Shown here: piece after piece, positions 7,750 through 13,240 of the stretch | How the letters are laid out: each line of letters starts with the position of its first letter | Numbering within the stretch: the stretch's first letter is position 1 | Notes under the pieces: generated by a model | What the model was told of the DNA's origin: nothing | Seen by the model: only the letters and a program-made list of their open reading frames with translations | Database searches by the model: none | Source of the DNA: JBEEJL01 sp043744215 | GTDB lineage: Bacteria > Pseudomonadota > Gammaproteobacteria > Burkholderiales > JBEEJL01 | Length of the DNA: 14,876 nucleotides | Direction: 5' to 3' | NCBI GenBank assembly: GCA_043744215.1 | Contig: JAYTVC010000065.1 | Location: 1 to 14,876 of the forward strand | Program-made: the position numbers and the translations under genes

Positions 7750-7756
7750 GTTAGAT
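7750..7756 (+). repeat. Second GTTAGAT core 35 bp after the attC core
   Basis: GTTAGAT recurs here as an exact copy of the R' core at 7715-7721. The intervening sequence contains a small hairpin, CCCTT / AAGGG, directly before the second core. No matching R'' is found, so this looks like the right half of another attC or a remnant of a lost mini-cassette. Confidence 0.6.
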
Positions 7757-7900
7757 TTGAACAAAACACACGCACTGACGGCCATTTTTATTGCCTATCT
7801 GTCAGTTGAGGCCGCAGCCCAATCCATTCCGATAGAAGAACAAGGCTTAGTATGGCTCTTGAAAAAGCGTTTTATAATTAGGTGTAGAAAGAGTAAGTAA
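7757..7900 (+). CDS. Possible small exported protein (47 aa), cassette ORF
   Basis: An open frame entered at a TTG (7757) directly after the GTTAGAT core would encode 47 residues. It has a signal-peptide-like start (MNKTHALTAIFIAYLSVEAA, possible cleavage after AAA) and a basic end (RFIIRCRKSK). A longer reading from a GTG at 7694 starts inside the attC stem and is less likely. There is no good Shine-Dalgarno site and no family is recognised. It may also be non-coding or a decayed gene. Confidence 0.3.
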   Translation: MNKTHALTAIFIAYLSVEAAAQSIPIEEQGLVWLLKKRFIIRCRKSK

Positions 7901-7928
7901 AATTTTAGATTAGATAGGACAATTAATC

Positions 7929-8141
7929 ATGAGCCGCAGAAAAATGAACGTTGATGGCACATTATCCATTCAATCCATGTCGTATTGGGGAAATGGTGAT
8001 GCTGATGAACATTTTAGAAAAGAGTGGGAGCACATCAATCAGCACAACCGCGAAGCTTTGGAAGTATGGAACGCCCTTACCGATGAGGAGCGTGCCGAAC
8101 GTACTAAAAAATTCGAAGAAGAACGTGCTGACCCTAACTGA
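7929..8141 (+). CDS. Small charged hypothetical protein (70 aa), cassette gene
   Basis: This 70-residue soluble protein is not recognised. It has a basic N-terminus (MSRRKMNVDG), a central part rich in His, Asn and Trp (SYWGNGDADEHFRKEWEHIN) and a strongly charged helical C-terminus (LTDEERAERTKKFEEER). No signal peptide or membrane segment is seen. The ATG is preceded by AGGA at a workable distance. The stop codon follows immediately after a CCCTAAC sequence that fits an attC R'' core, which supports its being a cassette gene. Function unknown; small charged cassette proteins are sometimes antitoxins or phage-defence parts, but nothing in the sequence shows this. Confidence 0.65.
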   Translation: MSRRKMNVDGTLSIQSMSYWGNGDADEHFRKEWEHINQHNREALEVWNALTDEERAERTKKFEEERADPN

Positions 8142-8286
8142 GGTATTCCTGCTTTTTTGAGGAAAGCACCAGAGAACGAGAATATCTCTGATTAATTCAA
8201 AGAAGAATCAAAGGGGCCTGGCCCCTTTGATTTGCCTTCACAACCAAGATGCCCGATAAAATTCGGGGGGCTACTTTAAGTTAGGC
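8132..8286 (+). other. Probable degenerate long attC (about 155 bp)
   Basis: R' is a good GTTAGGC (8280-8286). The best R'' is CCCTAAC (8132-8138), overlapping the end of the 70-residue gene. Bases next to the cores (TGAGGTA and the complement of TACTTTAA) can pair only with wobble pairs and one unpaired base. The middle carries a strong separate hairpin (8206-8232). The right boundary is firm because the next gene starts just after the core; the left boundary is tentative. Confidence 0.5.
8206..8232. terminator. Strong palindromic hairpin, possible bidirectional terminator
   Basis: AATCAAAGGGGCC (8206-8218) and GGCCCCTTTGATT (8220-8232) are perfect inverted repeats about a single T, giving an 11-bp stem with a five-base loop. 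Only a short T stretch follows on the plus strand, so termination strength is uncertain. It lies inside the proposed attC, between two cassette genes. Confidence 0.5.
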
Positions 8287-8292
8287 GTCCTT

Positions 8293-8901
8293 ATGCGATT
8301 CCATCGAGTTTGCAACCTGCTCGCGATTTGCCTACTTGCTTCATGCGCTGGCGTTTCCCGGGTTCGATACAGTGCTCCTCACATTGACGAGGCGGAGATG
8401 CCGACTCGTCGCGAATCGGGTGTAGACTCCATGTTTCTTTGGAGCGATGTGGCATTTTCAGTCTATCCACTCAATCGCAAGAGCAAAGATCTGCTTCTTT
8501 TTCCGCTTCCACTTCCTATTGGCGAGACTACCGGCGCAGCCACCTCCTTTCGCATTGGAGTGGCGCTTCGCCCCACACACTCTGGGACTATCTTTGATCC
8601 GATGCGCGTCAAATACTGGATTGACAAAGCCTCCGTCTCCTATCCGCTGCGAATACAAGGTCCATACGCCTGTAACAGCTCCAGCGCGCGCCCACCATGG
8701 CGGTCTATGCCCGTCGATTCCATAGAAGTGCCGGCTCTGCAATGTACATATGTGTGGCTGGAATTTCCTGTCGCGGCCCCCGACCCGAAAGAGACTTTTC
8801 ATGTGCAAATCGACGGTGTTACCGTTGACGGCGCAGATCGGCCGATACCGTCTCTTGAGTTTCTAGAGGCGAAGAAGACTGAAAGCTTTACGCTGCCATG
8901 A
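8293..8901 (+). CDS. Lipoprotein of unknown function (cassette gene)
   Basis: This 202-residue protein starts with a lipoprotein signal peptide: basic MRFHR, a hydrophobic core, and lipobox L15-A16-S17-C18 with Ala at +2. The mature part is probably beta-rich, with repeated strand-like segments (SFRIGVALRPTH, YVWLEFPVAAPD and a VQIDGVTVDGADR-type turn) and an FPLPLPIGETTG stretch. No family is recognised. The ATG is six bases after the GTTAGGC core at 8280, so the core itself may serve as part of the ribosome site (AGGCG). The TGA is eight bases before the next attC. Base composition resembles the flanking chromosome more than the VOC cassette does. Confidence 0.8.
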   Translation: MRFHRVCNLLAICLLASCAGVSRVRYSAPHIDEAEMPTRRESGVDSMFLWSDVAFSVYPLNRKSKDLLLFPLPLPIGETTGAATSFRIGVALRPTHSGTIFDPMRVKYWIDKASVSYPLRIQGPYACNSSSARPPWRSMPVDSIEVPALQCTYVWLEFPVAAPDPKETFHVQIDGVTVDGADRPIPSLEFLEAKKTESFTLP

Positions 8902-8908
8902 AACGGAC

Positions 8909-9025
8909 GCCTAACTACGCGTTGCAGCGGACGCTACGAAGCGGTGGCGAGCGAGCGGCAAACAAGTTTGCGCGCGCCTCGCGTGGCTGGCGGCAGCGCA
9001 GCGCCGCTGAACGCAGGCGTTAGGC
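8909..9025 (+). other. attC recombination site (about 117 bp)
   Basis: R'' is GCCTAAC (8909-8915) and R' is GTTAGGC (9019-9025). Near the cores GCGTTGCAGCGGACGCT (8919-8935) pairs with AGCGCCGCTGAACGC with an unpaired G inside GTTGCAGC, the typical extrahelical base. The central part is GC-rich and can form further stems. The start GCCTAACTACGCG is shared with the broken attC at 10115. Confidence 0.9.
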
Positions 9026-9039
9026 GTTAGGCGTTAGGC
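9019..9039 (+). repeat. Triplicated GTTAGGC recombination core
   Basis: GTTAGGC occurs three times head-to-tail (9019, 9026, 9033) at the right end of the attC. Only one copy is expected. The next start codon (9045) lies five bases after the third copy. Confidence 0.97.
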
Positions 9040-9044
9040 GTCAA

Positions 9045-9509
9045 ATGACCTCTCGTACTGCAGATCGTTGCCTCCGACAGTCCGTGGCTGCCCCGCTGAT
9101 GTTGTGCACTTGCCTTACCGCATGGCCCGCCGAGCCGCCAGAATGCAACGACCAGCGGATTCTGGCCAATATCAAAAGCGCCCATGTGCAGGTCGTAAGG
9201 GCACTTGACTTCCCTACGCTGTTGGACGTTTCTCCACGTCAGACACATCTGGTTCCATATGTTCCGTCACTCGATTCTCCTAGGAACCGGAAACTTCTGG
9301 GCGGCTACCCCTGGTCAAGCTCGCGCTTTTGCACTGCGTCGTTGGCTCTCGAAGGTGGTCAAACCGATACAGTCTTCTACAGAATCGACGGACGCAAAGA
9401 CGGCCCAGAAGACCAATACATGTTCACCCCGTGTTTTGCATCCGTGGCAACTCACTACTCGCGTGAGCATAAGGAAGAATTCAATTGCTCCCAGTACCAG
9501 CAGCCCTAA
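9045..9509 (+). CDS. Secreted hypothetical protein with cysteines (cassette gene)
   Basis: This 154-residue protein has a Sec-type signal peptide (about 1-29, hydrophobic SVAAPLMLCTCLTA with cleavage likely after AWPA). The mature part of about 125 residues contains four cysteines (in PPEC, SRFCTAS, FTPCFAS and EFNCSQ), which could form two disulfide bonds in the periplasm. The middle has an FYRIDGRKDG turn. I recognise no family. The ATG follows the third GTTAGGC core by five bases, with AGGCG as the only Shine-Dalgarno-like sequence. The stop is 22 bases before the next attC. Location between two good attC sites makes it a genuine cassette gene. Confidence 0.75.
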   Translation: MTSRTADRCLRQSVAAPLMLCTCLTAWPAEPPECNDQRILANIKSAHVQVVRALDFPTLLDVSPRQTHLVPYVPSLDSPRNRKLLGGYPWSSSRFCTASLALEGGQTDTVFYRIDGRKDGPEDQYMFTPCFASVATHYSREHKEEFNCSQYQQP

Positions 9510-9531
9510 GTGCACACGTCCCCATGACGAC

Positions 9532-9603
9532 GCTTAACCGTTCCATCGAGGGGATGCCCAAAAGGCTGCGCCTTTCGAGCACCCCTCAGGTCAAACGTTA
9601 GGC
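9532..9603 (+). other. attC recombination site (72 bp), well formed
   Basis: R'' is GCTTAAC (9532-9538) and R' is GTTAGGC (9597-9603). GAGGGGATGC pairs with GCACCCCTC with an unpaired A, the expected extrahelical base. The apex is an inner hairpin AAAGGC / GCCTTT with loop TGC. Size and layout are canonical. Confidence 0.9.
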
Positions 9604-9667
9604 GCCATAATATTGCTACACCGCGTATCCAAACATTCGGAATAACGACAATCTGAAGGGAAAAACG

Positions 9668-10105
9668 ATGGCTCTTATCAACCCCCACATCAACTTCAAC
9701 GGAAATGCGGAAGAAGCATTCAATTTTTACAAATCAGTATTTGGCGGAGAATTCGCAACTGTTATGCGTTTCAAAGATATGGCAGGCCCTGAAAATCCGG
9801 TTGCAAAACATGAAGAAAATAAAATAATGCACATTGCTTTGCCGATTGGAAAAAATATTTTAATGGCAAATGACGTCCCAGAAATTTTGGGGCGGACAAA
9901 TGAAAACGAAAATAGAAGTAAAATTTCAATAAGTGCAGAAAGCAAAGAAGAAGCTGATAGATTATTCAGCGGACTTTCAGCAGGCGGACATATTGAAGGA
10001 CCCATTGGAGACAGCCCTTGGGGTTCATATTTTGGTTGTTTTAGAGACAAATATGGAATTGAGTGGATGGTAGATTTTGATCCGAAATATAACGGTAAAA
10101 TATAG
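9668..10105 (+). CDS. VOC family (PhnB-like) protein, cassette gene
   Basis: This 145-residue cytoplasmic protein belongs to the vicinal oxygen chelate superfamily, PhnB-like subgroup (COG2764). It opens with INPHINFNGNAEEAFNFYKS and the FGGEF turn, has the second strand set HIALPIGKNILMANDVPE, and ends with WGSYFGCFRDKYGIEWMVDF, the typical C-terminal half. The reaction is unknown for this subgroup; glyoxalase, fosfomycin or bleomycin resistance labels are often applied but not supported here. An AAGGGA Shine-Dalgarno site precedes the ATG. Codon use is strikingly A/T-rich (many AAA, GAA, ATT) compared with neighbouring genes, which points to a distant donor, perhaps Bacteroidota. It sits between a good attC and a broken one. 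Confidence 0.9.
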   Translation: MALINPHINFNGNAEEAFNFYKSVFGGEFATVMRFKDMAGPENPVAKHEENKIMHIALPIGKNILMANDVPEILGRTNENENRSKISISAESKEEADRLFSGLSAGGHIEGPIGDSPWGSYFGCFRDKYGIEWMVDFDPKYNGKI

Positions 10106-10114
10106 TCAGCAAAA

Positions 10115-10221
10115 GCCTAACTACGCGATCTAAGGCGACCTCCCTGAAGTGCCTGCATTCAAGTTTCACACCCGGTACGTCGGCAGCTTACTTTGTTCGT
10201 CAGGGTTCGTTTGAACGCCCT
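10115..10221 (+). other. Broken attC: left half present, right core missing
   Basis: GCCTAACTACGCG (10115-10127) begins exactly like the attC at 8909, nine bases after the VOC gene stop. An L'-like TTTGAAC occurs at 10210-10216, where a GTTRRRY core should follow, but the next bases are GCCCTCA. The site can probably no longer recombine, or the downstream gene was joined here by another mechanism. Confidence 0.6.
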
Positions 10222-10262
10222 CAGCTTGCCACACTCAACAAAGCACTCCGCGAAAGGCCCAG

Positions 10263-10712
10263 ATGGAACCGATAGAAACCCGCTCAGACGCAAGACGCAA
10301 ACTGCTCACCGCCAACCCGTCGGAGGTCTTTGCCGCGATGAGTGACCCCGCCCGCGTTGCCAGATGGTGGGGGCCGGATGGATTTGCTAACACGATTCAC
10401 CTGTTTGAGTTCAAGCCCGGCGGAAGCTGGCTGCTCACCATGCACGGGCCGGATGGCTCGGACTACCCGAACGAGAGCCGCTTCACGCGCATCGTCGCCG
10501 ATCAGTTGTTCGAGATTGAGCATCTCGGCGCGCATCACTTCGTGCTGACCATAGAACTGGCGCCAAAAAACGGCGGCACGGAGGTGAAGTGGCGGCAGAC
10601 CTTTGACACCATCGAGCATTACAAAGAGATAGCCCAGTTCGTGGCTTCAGCCAATGAGCAGAATCTTGAGCGCCTTGCGGTCGAAGTTCAGATTGGAAAG
10701 CGCGGCGCCTGA
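10263..10712 (+). CDS. SRPBCC / AHSA1 domain protein
   Basis: This 149-residue protein is an activator-of-Hsp90-ATPase-homologue-1-like (AHSA1, START superfamily) protein. The signature is plain: NPSEVFAAMSDPARVARWWG (18-37), PDGF, then FEFKPGGSWLLTMHGPDGS, a beta sheet with HHFVLTIELAPKNGGTEV, and a closing helix (VASANEQNLERLAVEV). Bacterial members bind hydrophobic ligands; their function is mostly unknown and no chaperone role is implied. An AAAGG site precedes the ATG. It follows the broken attC in cassette orientation but has no attC after its stop, so it is either the last cassette with its site lost or resident chromosomal DNA at the array edge. Confidence 0.92.
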   Translation: MEPIETRSDARRKLLTANPSEVFAAMSDPARVARWWGPDGFANTIHLFEFKPGGSWLLTMHGPDGSDYPNESRFTRIVADQLFEIEHLGAHHFVLTIELAPKNGGTEVKWRQTFDTIEHYKEIAQFVASANEQNLERLAVEVQIGKRGA

Positions 10713-10784
10713 CACTAAAATTATATGGGTTATAAATGGATGAGTCAGCTCGGAGCCGATATCGTTTTATGCAAAAATATTCAA

Positions 10785-10815
10785 TATAATCAAATAGTTA
10801 TAAATTTACTATAAT
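10785..10815 (+). promoter_or_regulatory. Two tandem TATAAT boxes upstream of NTF2-like gene
   Basis: TATAAT occurs at 10785-10790 and again at 10810-10815, both perfect -10 hexamers, in an AT-rich stretch 50-75 bases before the start at 10863. No good -35 is present at 16-18 bases from either. The sequence around the first box (TATAATCAA, then GTTATA) resembles that before the NTF2-like gene at 12844. Confidence 0.55.
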
Positions 10816-10862
10816 GCATTATACGAGCAAAAAATCGCGCTCATATATGGAAAGGAAATCGT

Positions 10863-11234
10863 ATGAATACCATGGAAATTGCCAACCAACTTGTTGCCCT
10901 GTGCAAGCAAGGAAAAAATGCGGAGTCGTTGAACACGCTTTACTCGAACTATGTGGTGAGCGTTGAGGCCGGCGGGCCGCCAGGCATGAACCCGGAATCA
11001 AAAGGGCTCGATGCGGTGAAAGCGAAAGGCGAATGGTGGATGGGCAATCATGAAATCCATTCCGCTAACATCACCGGCCCGTGGCCGAACGGCGACAAAT
11101 TTATTGTCGGGTTCCAATACGATGTGACCAATAAGCCATCGGGTCAGCGGATGAAAATGGACGAGATGGCGCTCTACACGGTGGCCAACGGCAAAATTGT
11201 GCGTGAGGAATTTTTTTACAACATGGGTGCGTAG
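10863..11234 (+). CDS. NTF2-like / SnoaL-like domain protein
   Basis: This 123-residue protein is of the SnoaL-like NTF2 superfamily (cone-shaped alpha+beta fold). Visible features: an N-terminal helix (EIANQLVALCKQGKNAESLN), LYSNYVVSVEA with the first beta strand, GLDAVKAKGEWW (helix-strand typical of SnoaL-like proteins), and a curved sheet running through KFIVGFQYDVTNK and the DEMALYTVANGKIVREEFFY end. Such proteins are often small isomerases, hydrolases or ligand-binding proteins; the substrate cannot be deduced. AAGGA lies eight bases before the ATG; Met4 is an alternative start. Two TATAAT boxes precede it. It converges with the acyltransferase gene, seven bases away, so it is a single-gene unit. 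Confidence 0.88.
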   Translation: MNTMEIANQLVALCKQGKNAESLNTLYSNYVVSVEAGGPPGMNPESKGLDAVKAKGEWWMGNHEIHSANITGPWPNGDKFIVGFQYDVTNKPSGQRMKMDEMALYTVANGKIVREEFFYNMGA

Positions 11235-11241
11235 CAAAGCA

Positions 11242-12681
11242 TTACTTTTTCATGCCAGCAGGCTCGTCACCCAAATGCGCGATGGCATTGGCGTAATAAT
11301 TCAGCAACTCCAGCTGCGCTTGATTAGCGCGAAACAGCCCTTCTTCTTCCGCCACGATGTGCCGCATCGTGAGCATGCGCAGGCCAACGCTGAAGGCGTA
11401 ATCAAGATCCTGGCGCGGCACATAAATATGCGCGCCCATGGTTTCCAGTTCGCGCATGCGCTGGTGCGCGGCGGCTTTGAGTTCAAACTCGCTCATGGCG
11501 CGCGTGGGGTCGCGGGCGAGGATGCTCGCGACGAGGGACACCGGCAAAACCGGAATCACATCGCCGATCGAGTCCATTAGTTTGGCTGCGATGGTGGTCA
11601 CTTCATTGCGGCGCGCGACGTCATCAAGCGATGGGAAATGAATATGTTTTTCCTGCGCATAGTTGCGCATGGAAAACGGCGTGCCGAAATTGACACAGGC
11701 GTAGCCGAAACGATGCCAGCCGCCGGTGAGCCATTGCCATAAGTTGCGTGCCACAAACCCCGCCGACGTTGCAGCACTGTGCATTTTCCCCGGGCGCGGC
11801 GCTTCAGGGTGCAGCTTGAGCAGTTGGGTGCGGTCTTCCAGCACGCGGTCGTAGTTGATGCCGACAGGAATGAAAACCAAATCACGCTTGCCTTCTCCGG
11901 GCCGCTCGTCAAAAGTCTTGAGCATGTAATCGAGCAAGCCGAACTTGGGGGCGCGCAAACGGCCGTCCGCCGTGAGCCCGCCCTCTGGAAAAACCGCCTG
12001 GGTGACACCGGCTTCCGACGCCATTTGCACATAGCGCGACAACACGGTGCGGTACAACGGGTCGCCGGAATTTCTTCGCACGAAATACGCACCCATTGCT
12101 TTCACCAATTGTTGCAGCGGCCAGATGCGTGCCCATTCACCGACCGCGAACGACAGCGTGGTGCGTTCGGCAGCGAGAAACGCCACCAGCACGTAATCCA
12201 TATTGCTGCGGTGATTGATAACAAAAATAATGGTGGAATCAGGCACGATGCCGGCAAAAGATTTTTCATCGACAAAGCCGATGCGCACGCGATAAAGCGC
12301 CTTGGCCAATGCTCGTGCAAGGGCGTAACCGACGCGGTAATAAATGTAAGCATTAAAAGAAGGCACAATCTCGCGCGCATAACGATCAACCCGTCGCCAC
12401 ACGTCGCTGATTGCTTCTTTGCTGACGTTGGCGTGAGCCAGCGCGGCAGCTTGCACTTTGGGATCGTGAAACAGGCGATCAATCAGCACTTGCCGGCGCG
12501 TCAAACTGAAGGACGGCAATTTGATGTTCAGCCGATCACCGATATGATGAATCGCGCGCTTGATGCGGCGGCGAAAAAACCAGCGCATTCCCGGCACCAA
12601 CAGCAACACCAATACTGACCAGCCTGCGAAACCGCACAGGACTACCAGCAACCACATCGGCATTGTGATGGTTTCGCTCAC
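11242..12681 (-). CDS. PlsB-like glycerol-3-phosphate/lysophosphatidate acyltransferase
   Basis: This 479-residue protein is an inner-membrane-associated acyltransferase of the PlsB/PlsC superfamily. The four catalytic blocks are in order: NHRSNMD (156-162, HX4D with H157 and D162), GAYFVRR (197-203), FPEGG (231-235), and IPVGINYD (271-278). The IGYE-like INYD and the GAYFVRR form resemble PlsB (glycerol-3-phosphate acyltransferase) more than PlsC, but PlsB is about 800 residues, so this is a shorter relative. It would acylate glycerol phosphates or a similar lipid precursor. An N-terminal helix (about 8-30) precedes a basic stretch (RRRIKR). The start is GTG at 12681, chosen because of a strong GGGAGG Shine-Dalgarno site. 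It is convergent with the gene at 10863 and divergent from the one at 12844. Confidence 0.88.
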   Translation of the reverse strand: MSETITMPMWLLVVLCGFAGWSVLVLLLVPGMRWFFRRRIKRAIHHIGDRLNIKLPSFSLTRRQVLIDRLFHDPKVQAAALAHANVSKEAISDVWRRVDRYAREIVPSFNAYIYYRVGYALARALAKALYRVRIGFVDEKSFAGIVPDSTIIFVINHRSNMDYVLVAFLAAERTTLSFAVGEWARIWPLQQLVKAMGAYFVRRNSGDPLYRTVLSRYVQMASEAGVTQAVFPEGGLTADGRLRAPKFGLLDYMLKTFDERPGEGKRDLVFIPVGINYDRVLEDRTQLLKLHPEAPRPGKMHSAATSAGFVARNLWQWLTGGWHRFGYACVNFGTPFSMRNYAQEKHIHFPSLDDVARRNEVTTIAAKLMDSIGDVIPVLPVSLVASILARDPTRAMSEFELKAAAHQRMRELETMGAHIYVPRQDLDYAFSVGLRMLTMRHIVAEEEGLFRANQAQLELLNYYANAIAHLGDEPAGMKK

Positions 12682-12821
12682 TGCTCCCTCCCCTGAATTT
12701 CTATCTTGCCAGAAATGATTTCGGGCACGTGATTTTTGTTTGTACTTTGGTATACGCTATATAGATCGTGTAAATTAAAACAATGAACTAAGCGTCATGC
12801 ATAAAATACAAAATAATTCAT

Positions 12822-12827
12822 TATAAT
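12822..12827 (+). promoter_or_regulatory. -10 box very close to start codon (leaderless-type promoter)
   Basis: TATAAT lies 16 bases before the ATG at 12844. Transcription would start about seven bases downstream, leaving a leader of 10 bases or fewer. No Shine-Dalgarno site is present (TAAGTTATATATT precedes the ATG). No -35 is evident. Confidence 0.5.
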
Positions 12828-12843
12828 CAATAAGTTATATATT

Positions 12844-13236
12844 ATGTTTAATGAGCGCCCACTGATACGCCAAGTCATTGAATCGTGGTTGCGCGCCACG
12901 GCCAACAACGACATTGAAACCATCATGAACCTAATGGCTGGCGATGTGATTTTTTTGCGCCCAGGCCAGGCACCCATGCGCGGCAAGCAGGCGTTTGCCG
13001 ACGCATTCACAGCGGGCGTTGGAAAATACAGGATTGAATCAGTGTGCGAGCCGCAGGAAATTCAAGTCGATGGCAACTTGGCATTTTGTTGGTCGCAAAT
13101 GAATGTGACGGTCGCGCCGTTGCAAAATGGCGCGCCGATGCATCTGTCTGGCACGGTGATGTCGGTGTTTCGCAAACAGGCTGATGGCCGTTGGCTGATC
13201 AGCCGCGACGCGAATATGTTGACGCCGTCGGCATAA
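12844..13236 (+). CDS. NTF2-like protein (SgcJ/EcaC or DUF4440 type)
   Basis: This 130-residue protein is a second NTF2-like protein, of the YybH/SgcJ-EcaC/DUF4440 type. Signature segments are IRQVIESWLRATANNDIETI (8-27), LMAGDVIFLRPGQAPMRGKQ (30-49, the typical first strand and turn), the AFADAF helix, the IQVDGNLAFCWSQMNVTV hairpin, and SGTVMSVFRKQADGRWLIS with a RDANML end. This is the usual form for the family. Members are mostly of unknown function. It has no Shine-Dalgarno site and a -10 box 16 bases upstream, suggesting leaderless translation. It diverges from the acyltransferase gene and converges with the MFS gene four bases away. It is not closely similar to the NTF2-like protein at 10863. 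Confidence 0.87.
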   Translation: MFNERPLIRQVIESWLRATANNDIETIMNLMAGDVIFLRPGQAPMRGKQAFADAFTAGVGKYRIESVCEPQEIQVDGNLAFCWSQMNVTVAPLQNGAPMHLSGTVMSVFRKQADGRWLISRDANMLTPSA

Positions 13237-13240
13237 TTTT

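Larger units (their letters stand above)
6819..10221 (+). mobile_element. Degenerate chromosomal integron: dead intI plus cassette array
   Basis: The decayed intI (minus strand), an AT-rich attI/promoter region, then plus-strand cassettes separated by attC sites give the standard integron layout. Junctions with GTTRRRY cores (recombination after the G) fall at 7159, 7715, 7750, 8280, 9019/9026/9033 and 9597. Cassette genes all point the same way. With the integrase destroyed and the last attC broken, cassette movement would need an integrase from elsewhere. Where the array ends is uncertain: the AHSA1 gene at 10263 may be the final cassette gene. Confidence 0.85.

Noticed and set aside
7694..7900. 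Longer 68-residue ORF from a GTG at 7694
   Set aside because: It would start inside the stem of a well-formed attC; only the part after the second core is kept as a weak candidate.
9668..10105. Calling the VOC cassette a fosfomycin or bleomycin resistance gene
   Set aside because: The PhnB-like subgroup has no demonstrated resistance activity and no specific residues support it.
11301..12618. Long ORFs opposite or overlapping the acyltransferase gene
   Set aside because: Shadows: the minus-strand frame has all four acyltransferase motifs and a strong ribosome site.
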